Of a stretch of DNA of 64,000 nt, positions 55,423 through 64,000 are shown piece after piece. The position numbers were made by a program, and so were the translations under genes. Origin of the DNA: Embiotoca jacksoni (taxonomy: Eukaryota > Chordata > Actinopteri > Embiotocidae); assembly GCA_022577435.1 (NCBI GenBank), contig JAKOON010000015.1, positions 15,237,830 to 15,301,829 of the forward strand, in the 5' to 3' direction. Position 1 is the first letter of the stretch. Every line of letters starts with the position of its first letter. The notes under the pieces are model-generated. The model was given only the letters and a program-made list of their open reading frames with translations, was not told the DNA's origin and searched no databases.

Positions 55423-58400
55423 TTGTGTGCGTGTGTGCTAGGGTGCAGCTGGAAGGAGAGGGCACGTATGAGTGTTCGGTCACAGGCCTGGTTTTCGAAG
55501 CGTCCGAGCGGGTTCTGGTGCGGTACTCAGTCTTATCCTGGTCCAAGTTTGGTGCGTTACTGCAGGACTCCTGGAAGTTGGCTGGACCCATCTTCAATGT
55601 GGACACGGTCAACAAGGAGGCGTCCGTCCTCAAGTCCATCCAGTTCCCTCACTCCGTCTGCCTGGCTGGTGAGACCGTTATTGCTGTCTCGGGCCTGTGT
55701 TTTTTTTGTCTTTAACATATGATTGTTAATTTGAGACGTTGACCTGGCCCACAAGATGATGTTATGAACATCGCCAACTAAGATATGACCTGGAGGATGT
55801 CATAAATGTAATTAAAACTTTAATTTCACCATTTAAAATAACAATTCACTCTTCCTTGACTAATTGATTTTGGTGCGAAAATAAAGCTAGAATTCTGGAT
55901 GAATAAGATATCATCCATCTTATGGCCTCAGCACAAGAAATAATTACATGAATTAGTGCAGTTACGCCACATTAAAAAGGATCCGTGTGTAAAATGGTTC
56001 AATGAGGAGTATTCATCTTTCTTTTTCTCTATTATCTTGACGCAGATCCAGACAACGAAATGACATTCAGTGTCCTGCACATAAAGGCCAACCGTCCGTT
56101 CATCGAGCCGACAGTGGACCACTCGGGCAGCCACGTGAAGTGGAATGTGACGTCCCTGTCGCCCGTGGGTCCCATCATTCAGACCAGCAAGGATGTGGAG
56201 CACCACGGGGTGGTTCTGGTCTACAAGCAGCTCGGCAGTTACAACAACATCTACAGCTTCCACGTCTACCTGGCTATCAACAACTTGTCTGACACCAAGG
56301 TATCCGCTCATGAATGCTGTAAAACTCCTCATTGTTACAAGTGTTCTTCAAGTTGACTTCCTACTCCATATTTGACTTGTCTTTGAATATCTGTTCGAGC
56401 AGGCTTCTTAATCTGTTGATGCTCTGGCAATTTTACACGCGAGTGCGGCGATTGAGAAAAGAATCCTGCGTGTTTGCTGAGGAACGAGTTGAATTTCAGT
56501 ATCTGTTCCTCAACGGTGATGGTGACGAAATCTCACAGTTCCATCACTGAATACAGTGTTTACAAGGTTAATGTTTGAGTGTCTGAATACATACACGCTC
56601 ACATCTCTTCTGAAGACATTTCTTATGTATGTGGAAATAAAACTGTTTGCAATGGGCTACACTTTTCTTAAAAGTAGCACATTTTGTGTTTTAATTGTGA
56701 ATTTCCTTCCTGTGCTGTAAGGAAATACCTTCCTTGCAGAAGTAGCACAAAGAAACATTCCATTCATGAGGCCATCGTTACTCGCCATGTTTTTCAATCT
56801 GAACTTTCAAACATGCTAAAACCCCAGCAAAATGCCTTACCTTTGCAGATATGAGTAAAAGAAACCAAACCACAGAATTAAAAGAAAAATGTTACTTTCA
56901 CTTTTTGTTCATTTTTCACACTTCATAGGCAGCTGATTTCCATATTTGTATAATACATATGATCACTGGTATTAGGAGAGAAATGACACTCAAAATGGTC
57001 ACAAATGCCAAATCCATAAGGTGTAAAATGATTTGTGCATATTTTTGGGTACTCAAAAAAATTGTGTCGCAGTCAACACAACAACCGAGTAATCCGCTTT
57101 TTTTCTTTACTGGCTGTTTCCCAGAAGAACATCAAGCCCACCACCGAGAAGTATCTTATTTAAACTACGTATTTACATTTAGATGCTACTGTGTAAAGAA
57201 TGTAGTTGGCAAATGTATGTGTTCTAATCGGGGAACGATGAGATCATTTGTCTATTTAGAAAAACATCTTCCCACTTATATATCATTACACATTAATTCA
57301 CTGAAAGTCTAAATGTCCCAACACTTGAACGCATCTTAAAACTCCACACACCAATGTAACGTTATCTGTGTGATCCATGCCCAATTAACAACATGTTATT
57401 AAAGAATGTCACAAATATTTTTATATGCAAGCAGCAAAAATGATCAGATCTGTGAAGTTCAAGTTAAGGATATTAAAGTATCCATATTTATTCAGGTTGT
57501 GATGTACCTATTTGTAAAATTGTTTTCCACGTATTCAAATTATTTGGTACAGTATTTGTGTGATGACTGGAACAAGCATTTGTGAGAATTCAAGTATAAA
57601 TAGTTTTATGCATAAATCATATGATATCCATTTGTCACCACCCCGAGTCTCATTGCTCTCCATATAAGTGCATCACTTGAGTCTGACATGATATTAAAGC
57701 TCTTCTTTGTTCTGATGAAATCTCTCAGTAGGGGTGTGTCTGTGGTTTTGAGAGCGTGTGTGGTTAGGAGGATTCAGCTGGTGAATAATCAGAGTAGGTT
57801 TATTGTAAAAAAAAAAAAAGTACAGTTAATAATCTTTTCCCATATGATCGCTTCCTATGATCACATTATGTTGCTCTGGCCTGCAGTCATTCACCACAAC
57901 TGGACTCTTGATTTTTTTTTTTTATTTTTATTTTTATTTTTTTTTTCGAGATGCCTTCAGCTTAGTCGTTTGTTGTCATCGTGAAGAAACTGACGGAGCC
58001 TCGACCTCCTCTTTGTCTTTCTGCTGTCTTCACGTGAACTAGGATGTCAGCAAACAGGTCCGAGGCTACAAGAACCGTTACATCAAGATAGACAAGCCTC
58101 CCACGTGTAAACTGTACGAGGGGACGTATCGCCTCCTCAGCGAGCCGGAGGGAGACATCAAACCTCAGGTGCGTCTCTTTGCGTTATACGCACGTGTGGC
58201 TGCTCGCTGCGAGTCATTCTGATGTTTTGAAACTATAAACACACGGTTATAGTGCAACTGTTGGCTGCAGCATTATCATCCTCATCAGCGAGCGAGAAGA
58301 AACATTTTGGGTCCATTACTCACCGACTACACAACTAAATTCTGTTCACGCGTCGCTTTGCAGGCCTTGAAATTCACCCTTGCAGTGACTAAGATGAAAG

Positions 58401-59899
58401 GCTACTTTGAAGCTTTCTTTGAGCAGCCCCCTCCTTTTACACTGTCTCTCATAGAGACTAACACCGAGGAGACTGTATGGTCCGCTACCATCAGAGAAGG
58501 TACCAGTGCATTTTATCTCTTACTCAAGATACTGCAGGCTTAAACAAACACCCAAGGTGTTGGAAGCTAAAACTAGGTTGAATTGGTTTGAAAAGTTTCA
58601 TCACACATCTTTCTATGTTCATTGGAAATGAAAGCAACTAAATAAAATGTTCACTGGGCTTTTTTTTAGCTGGTTTGTAATTAGGTTTCTCCCACTACTC
58701 TCTTCTCTCAGGTGACTGTGTGAATAACACGGGAAATAAGCCCAGGAAAAGGACAAACAGTATGCTTCCTGTCACCTTATTTTATTCAGTTTCCCAACAC
58801 TTGCTTTCAGCTCCTACAGGTGGACTCACATTATATTGATCTCTCTCGTAGGCAGACAGAGGAGCAGCAGCCCCTCAGAGGAGGAAACCGCCTGTAAAAG
58901 ACCTCGCTCTCAGGACGAGTCAGGTGATTTTCCACATCTTTTTTTTTTTTTTTTTTTTTTTTAACTACTGATTTCTGAAGAACTTCAGGCACAACCTTGT
59001 TTTGCCACAAGCTGGTCAACAGTCCACACCTGCACTATTTCCAGATGCACGTCTGTCTAAAATAATAGCAAAATGACACCTGTTTGTGTTTTCCTGCAGA
59101 TGGAATGAAAACTGTGATGACTCCGGGGAGTCAGGAGCTGAAAGCAATGTCAGAGAAGCAGCTACTGCAGGTGGCCAAGCAGCTCGGGAAGGAGTGGAAG
59201 CAGGTGGCCATCTATCTGGACTTGAACTCCAAGGATCTGGATGACATCCAGGCAGCAGAGAAAGATGTGACCATGCAGAAGCACAAGATGCTGCTGGAGT
59301 GGAAGAGCAGACGGCGGCTGGGAGAAGCCACGGCGTACCACCTGTGGAAAAGTGTGGAGGAGCTGGATGACTTACCAAATGAGGTTCATCAGACGCTGCG
59401 AGGTAAAACACTGCAGACTTACAATGATAATGATCATTTTGATAAATCATTCTGAAGTCCAACGCTCAAACTTTTGATGACTGTTAAATAACACCGGTTC
59501 ACGTGGAAGCTGCTCGTTACAGCTTTGGTTGAATGTGTTTGTCAGCCGCGCATCAAGATAAGATTATTGTTATTATTATTATTATTATTACACAGTGCGG
59601 TGCTCGTCAGACTAAATGAACTGTTTCATGATATCACTCTAGTGGCTAACCCGGATTCAGATCTCAGGACATTTTTGTCAAGACCTTCTCTTATGGCAAG
59701 AAGATTGAAAGTTTAATGTCACCGGATGGTCCAGAATCTTTTCTGCTGTGCAGAACGTATGCTCAGCCAGATCAGTTGGCTGCTAGCTATGTAGTAGCTA
59801 ATGTAGCTACACGACACATGTATGTAGTTCAGACAATTGATTATTTTGTTTTTGGTGTATGTATTTTCAGATATGATGGATAATCGAGCAGCTAAGTGA
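48790..59899 (+). CDS. FIIND (ZU5-UPA) plus death-domain protein, NLRP1/CARD8/PIDD1-like
   Basis: Predicted 524 aa from 17 exons: 48790-48839, 51382-51413, 53580-53612, 53746-53799, 54368-54397, 54506-54541, 54905-54946, 55025-55074, 55271-55323, 55442-55668, 56046-56299, 58043-58168, 58364-58499, 58712-58759, 58852-58923, 59100-59402, 59871-59899. All junctions are GT-AG and keep frame. Residues 1-95 are acidic and disordered. About 96-378 form a FIIND: ZU5 to about 240, then UPA. The linker 379-427 is Ser/Arg-rich. Residues 431-512 form a death domain (conserved W447, W482), not a CARD. H214, E223 and S241 match the spacing of the NLRP1 self-cleavage triad; the site reads SLSPVG, with Leu for the usual Phe. 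No NACHT, LRR, ankyrin or membrane segment is seen. The start is the first Met after an in-frame TAG; M5 is possible. Likely role: cytosolic sensor or adaptor releasing a UPA-death fragment (inference). Confidence 0.88.
48840..51381 (+). other. Intron 1 of the FIIND-death gene
   Basis: A 2.5-kb intron, CpG-rich at its start. It holds T and A runs (48850-48868, 50048-50067, 50400-50420), (AAC)n near 49170-49192, (ATG)n near 49230-49259 and (CT)n at 50504-50537. No second gene is evident. Confidence 0.7.
51414..53579 (+). other. Intron 2 of the FIIND-death gene
   Basis: A 2.2-kb intron with a T28-type run near 52320-52348. The 52398-52658 open frame is purine-rich and not recognised. No gene seen. 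Confidence 0.65.
55383..55418 (+). repeat. (GT)18 microsatellite in a 118-nt intron
   Basis: A pure GT run ending about 23 bases before the acceptor gtgctag at 55441. It occupies most of intron 9 of the FIIND-death gene. Confidence 0.95.
56300..58042 (+). other. Intron 11 of the FIIND-death gene
   Basis: A 1.7-kb AT-rich intron with poly(A)/(T) runs near 57809 and 57911-57945. No gene or identifiable element. Confidence 0.65.
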
Positions 59900-61157
59900 A
59901 AAGGGATATGAATTAAATCAGCTGCTGAACAACTGCTGAACCATCACCAGGAAAAAAAACAAAGATCTCAGGAATACAGCAAAGCAGCGTTGACCTGTGG
60001 ACCAAACAGCAGCTCTTCCTTCAGTTTTTATTTCTCTTTTGAATATTTTCTAAACTTGAAACTGATTAGTTTGTATTTCTGCATTTCGTGAAAAGAGCCA
60101 TTGTCCTTTTTTTAACAGGCATTTTCCCCAATTTTGTTCAAATGTGGTCTACCTGTGGTTCTGTAATGACTACAGAACAGACACACTGTACCAAAAGGTA
60201 CTTTTGTTGTAGTCAGAATATGATGCTTTAAAATGACCGGTAGGGGTCATTGAGATATGTAATAGCTAATTATGTAGCCAGTAGCTGATGTTAATGTAGG
60301 TGCTGCAGTGTTGCAGCAGCAAAAACTGGGAAAAATCCAACCTATGCATTTTGTTTCACTTTTAAATGTTATTTTTTTTGGGACTTTTTATGAAACAATT
60401 AGGCATTACATGATGCATGTGACTGTCCAAAAATGTACGGACTGAATAACTGAACTGTTTTGGTGTCTTCGGCATTTTTATATTTGTGCACACTATGCTT
60501 GTACATACTTTTTTTTTTTTTTACCATCTTTTTCAAACATTTTATTTTTATTTTTTTACATCGTTTTATAGTTGGTTTTTTTTGTCTTTCTTTTGATAGC
60601 CATGACTCTAAAACTACATTGAATTGAAAGAGATCCAAAACTATGTATGTATTGTTTAACTTGAACTTGGCTTTACTTCCTGCCCTCCTGAGACTGTAAC
60701 AAACATCTTGTGTATAAATCTTATTTGTGTATTTCACATTGGTACACTTTAGAAAAAAAAAAATCAGGGCTGAATTTAAATATTCAACTTGTCTGAATGC
60801 AGCTAAAAAACAGAAAACATTCATATATATTTGAGTAAGTTTTTTTTTTTAGGCTTATCTCCCGAATATGGAGCTTAAAACCAATTAAGATGACACTGTC
60901 AGCTCTATGTGGAGATCTTCCAGTTACCAAATCTGTAATCCAACATCTCTGCGGAAAAGATAGTGAACCTTTTGGCCTTTTCTTTGTCGATATTATGCAG
61001 CAATGTTTACATTCCCTAAATAGGGTTGCTTCTTTAAAAAAATATACAAGCAACAGTCCAGTCTGTACTTTTTCCTTTCCACTTGTTTCCTGTCATGTCA
61101 GAATCCCTCCGAAGACTTTTGGGATTAAGGTAAAGAAGCAAATGTTGACTGAATAAA
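59900..61157 (+). other. 3'UTR of the FIIND-death gene
   Basis: About 1.25 kb from the stop codon to AATAAA at 61152-61157. AT-rich, with several T runs. I see no other convincing polyadenylation signal nearer the stop, so a long 3'UTR is likely. Confidence 0.5.
61152..61157 (+). terminator. Polyadenylation signal of the FIIND-death gene
   Basis: AATAAA on plus. The next gene's signal, on minus, lies about 120 bases away, so the two genes end tail-to-tail. Confidence 0.5.
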
Positions 61158-61274
61158 ACTAACGTAGTTCTTCTGTATGTTTCTTTTTACTTCATTCCTT
61201 CAATGTGTCGTCTATAATTACCAAAAAGAAAAAAGAAGAATCACTTCAACTTCGGCTCTTCATACGGAAAATAC

Positions 61275-61280
61275 TTTATT
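61275..61280 (-). terminator. il12a: il12a polyadenylation signal
   Basis: AATAAA on minus about 390 bases after the stop codon and downstream of the AU-rich cluster. Confidence 0.5.
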
Positions 61281-61309
61281 ATAAATAATAAATTACACCA
61301 CAGTCCATC

Positions 61310-61366
61310 AAATAAATAAATAAATAAATAAATGTAATAAATAGAGCTTAAATAAATTAAATAAAT
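61310..61366 (-). promoter_or_regulatory. il12a: AU-rich element in the il12a 3'UTR
   Basis: An (AAAT)n repeat on plus reads as overlapping ATTTA pentamers on the il12a strand, about ten in all. It lies within the predicted 3'UTR, between the stop (61672) and the polyadenylation signal. ATTTA clusters destabilise cytokine mRNAs. Confidence 0.55.
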
Positions 61367-61671
61367 ACATTCCCCCAAATATTGGAATACATTTAGATTG
61401 GCCAACATGGCCTTCACAGCTAACCTTAGCAATCATTTGACTGTCCTTCAGCCATCACTGAGCGAAGAGGCTGGACTCGAGCCAGCTAGCTTATGCCTGA
61501 GCAGTATTCCTGCAGACAGTTGTGCAGCGGCGTAAAGCACTACTTGGTCTGTAGTTGTGAGTGATGGTAGTGAATCACGAGGACGGCTGGTTCAGTTGTG
61601 ATTAATTAAAGAAGAAGAAATGTTGTGCTATTGATTGGAGGAGTGGTGATGTTGTCAAGGTTGCAGGATGT

Positions 61672-63397
61672 TTACTTCCTGTGGTCTCCGGAGGAGATGT
61701 AGCCTATGACGCGGTTGATGGTGATGGTTCGGATGTGGAAGCCTCTCAGTATCTTGCACATCTTGTGCCGGTTGTTGAAGGTGTTATCGCCCCACATCTG
61801 GGCAGCGTCCTCCTGTACAGACGGCAGAGAAGGATGCAGTGTGAATGCAGAGGAGTGAGCTGCCACTTTCGCAGAAAAACTAAGATTCCTGCATGTCTGG
61901 AAAAAAACCAAAAACCTCTCCGTCTGCACAAGGATTTGAAAAACGACTGAAAGACGAGGTCTAAATAGGGAACAAACAAAACAGAAGGAATAGAAACATA
62001 CCTCTGAGGAGTCGTTCTCTCCGTTCGGGTTCAGGGAGCAGTTCTGTGTAAACCAAGGAAGATTTTGTCAGGCAACCTCCAAATGTAATTTCCCAGCAGA
62101 TTTGTCTTACTTTTTGTTTTTTACATCGTGGCTAGTTTCTCCCGCTCTCTCTATATTTTTCTCTCTCCCACACGTGTACAATAAACACACCTTCCTCAGG
62201 CTCTGTATCATTCCCAGAGTGGTACCCAGAAGTGCACCTTCTATCTCAGGACTTCTGAGTGTGGAGTTCAGGTAGGACTGAATAACAGCGTCATAGTGGG
62301 CCAAGTCCTTCATGATGTTTCTCTGACATTCACTCTGTCAATACAAAAGCAAAAGCAAAAGCAAAAACATCAGACATCTGTTTTTACTCTTTGAAAATGC
62401 AAAAATGGTCAGAATATGTTTTTTAATTGGTATCGCGTAAAATGCCCCAAAAAATGTTAAGTCTTTTTAAAAAAAAATAAAACAGATACTGACAAACTAA
62501 TTATTAACAGACAATATATCTGATCATCTTAAAAAGCATTTCATAAAAATACAGCATACCTCATTGAAGGATGAATTTCTTTGCACCATGCAACTTGTGT
62601 TCTGTGGAGGAAAACATTTTAAACAGAAGTTAGTTGGGCAATTTTGTTTCACGGGTCAAATCAGGATCTGGACTGTACACTGTTCATTAAAAGTGTTTAG
62701 TAAGTTGGAGGCAGCTGAGCTGACATTAAAAGACTTCAGACTATAATTTACATAATATATTTTATTTTTGAAAAATGTAAAAAAAAGATCATATTTTTTT
62801 TTTCTTAAAGACAAATCTTTATTTTGATTTAATAATAATTGTGCAAAAAATAACTGATACCACTGATTAATCAACAAATGTTACCCGAGTCAGAGTGGGT
62901 GCGCAAGCCTGCACGGTCTCCGTTTCACTCCTCAGCTCCACTTTATCAGATGTGATGCCATAACACAAAACCTGTAGCACAAAATGCTGTTATTAATCAC
63001 TGCTAAAGGACAGGCAAGAAAGAAAGATACATAAATACAGAATTGGCAGAGATACTCACACTGTCGAGAAGCTCCGGGATATTCAGCAGGAGGCTCTTGA
63101 AGAGCGATGAGCAATGTGCATTATTGTCTGTAATCGGAGTGGGCAGCGGGACTGCGGTGGATGTGCGCCAGCTCAGAGTCAGCAGCAGCACGCAGCTGGC
63201 CAAGTCTGCATGAAAAGAGAAATAATCATCAACACATTGGTATTTTGGGTCCACAGGAGCCCTCAGATGTCCCACTTGCAAAATAAAACACAATAGGATA
63301 ATATGTAAAAATAAATAAATAAAAAATAAATAAATAAATAAATATATATATCAGCCTAACACAGAGTCTCTGACTTACAGATATTAAAGTTTGCCAT
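61672..63397 (-). CDS. il12a: Interleukin-12 subunit alpha (p35)
   Basis: A secreted four-helix cytokine subunit that pairs with p40 (IL-12) or EBI3 (IL-35) to drive Th1-type responses. Seven exons on minus: 63379-63397, 63060-63205, 62885-62971, 62560-62601, 62191-62334, 62002-62043, 61672-61812. They give 206 aa; human p35 is 219-253 depending on start. All junctions are GT-AG, and every internal boundary after exon 2 is phase 0. A signal peptide ends near A24 (LLLTLSWRTSTA). There are seven cysteines (38, 58, 78, 88, 101, 148, 179), the same number as in mature human p35, and five N-glycosylation sequons. The last helix, FHIRTITINRVIGYI, matches human FRIRAVTIDRVMSYL. Position beside c3orf80 and ift80 fits human 3q25. 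No lesions. Confidence 0.93.
63306..63350. repeat. (AAAT)n/(AT)n repeat in il12a intron 1
   Basis: Imperfect TAAA units passing into a short AT run, between il12a coding exons 1 and 2. Confidence 0.8.
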
Positions 63398-63465
63398 ATT
63401 TCTTGAGACCTTTCACTGAGTCTGGTTAATCAGCAACACTAAGTTGGTGCCTCCTTGTCAGATGG

Positions 63466-63492
63466 CTTTATATGTATTCAAGGGAGATTCCC
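63466..63492 (-). promoter_or_regulatory. il12a: il12a core promoter: TATA box and kappaB-like site
   Basis: On the gene strand, TATAAAG (63466-63472) lies about 70 bases upstream of the start codon, so transcription should begin near 63437. Ten bases further up is GGGAATCTCCC (63482-63492), which fits the NF-kappaB consensus. An inverted CCAAT (63565-63569) and A-rich GAAA sequence near 63571-63610 lie beyond. Mammalian IL12A promoters are NF-kappaB controlled (known). Confidence 0.55.
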
Positions 63493-63499
63493 TCAGATA

Positions 63500-64000
63500 G
63501 CATGCAAGAGGTGTGCCAGCAAAAAAGAAAAGTAACGTCACACGTAATTTCCTCGTTGATATTCATTGGTTGAAAGAAAAAAACCGGGAAGTCTCGATTT
63601 TTGTTTCGGATTTAGAAAGAAAGTAGCGACGGGGAAAAGTAAACTGTAAGAGTGATGTAACACCGTGATTGACATTTTGCATGGTGATCTGACTAGGGAT
63701 TTCTCAGTAGGTGCGGGAGTATTTTACTCCACACTGATGAATATCCACTGACATCATCTTTTTTTTTTTCTTCTATTTTCCAAAAAAAAAAAAAAAAGAA
63801 GAAAAAAAAAAGAAAAGCTGATTGATGCAGATTGGCAGGGCGCATTTTTTTGGGGTGCAACATCAACATGACCTGTGACATCTGGTCCCGTTAACCGCAG
63901 CATTCCGATGGGAGAGGCACGCTGCGTTTTATTGGCACGGGACTCGCCCTCCCTCAAAGTATGGGATGCATCTTATTGCACCTGTCAGTACAGCCAATAG
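63500..64000. other. Upstream flank of il12a, no gene seen
   Basis: Holds a T run and an A run around 63760-63815 that could pair as an imperfect hairpin. No open frame of note. The next gene expected from human synteny (SCHIP1) is not recognisable. Confidence 0.55.

Noticed and set aside
56300..58042. Possible second U12 intron (donor gtatccg) in the FIIND-death gene
   Set aside because: The donor lacks the full gtatccttt consensus, and no U12 branch element lies near the acceptor. A normal pyrimidine tract precedes it.
59100..59402. C-terminal domain as a CARD
   Set aside because: The helix pattern LLQVAKQLGKEWKQVAIYL and the second conserved Trp fit the death-domain fold. CARD landmarks are absent.

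Overview
This is nuclear DNA of a vertebrate, almost certainly a spiny-rayed (percomorph) teleost fish. The evidence is spliced genes with GT-AG introns, many long (CA)n/(GT)n and (CT)n microsatellites, fish-type interspersed repeats, a decayed mariner element, and gene order. Human 3q25 carries IL12A, C3ORF80 and IFT80 side by side, and the same neighbours occur here in reverse: ift80 (+), c3orf80 (-), an extra gene (+), il12a (-). Gene order and family sequences quoted here are from memory; no search was run.

Layout. 1-1650: A/T-homopolymer-rich DNA and the ift80 5' region. 1658-33103: ift80, 19 coding exons, 777 aa (the human length). It has a U12-type AT-AC first coding intron, a GC-AG second intron and a 15.6-kb intron 7. 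33104-37140: ift80 3'UTR, then intergenic DNA with two unassigned exon-like segments. 37268-37912 (-): single-exon c3orf80, a 214-aa type I membrane protein. 37913-48240: intergenic DNA with decayed repeats and one more exon-like 90-nt segment. 48240-61160: a CpG-rich promoter and a 17-exon gene on + predicted to encode 524 aa. 61270-63397 (-): il12a (IL-12 p35), 7 exons, 206 aa, tail-to-tail with the previous gene. Its 3'UTR is AU-rich and its promoter has TATA and kappaB-like sites. 63500-64000: no gene seen.

The most interesting item is the 17-exon gene at 48790-59899. It encodes an acidic, disordered N-terminus, a FIIND (ZU5-UPA) module like that of NLRP1 and CARD8, a basic Ser-rich linker, and a C-terminal death domain in place of a CARD. 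His214, Glu223 and Ser241 sit at the same spacing as the autoproteolytic triad of human NLRP1 (H1186/E1195/S1213, recalled from memory), and Ser241 lies in an S-L-S-P-V-G version of the usual S-F-S-P-x-G site. I read it as a candidate self-cleaving death-domain sensor with no NACHT, LRR, ankyrin or transmembrane part, located beside a cytokine gene.

The genes do not form one pathway. ift80 is a ciliary gene, c3orf80 an uncharacterised membrane protein, and the FIIND-death gene and il12a are both plausibly immune.
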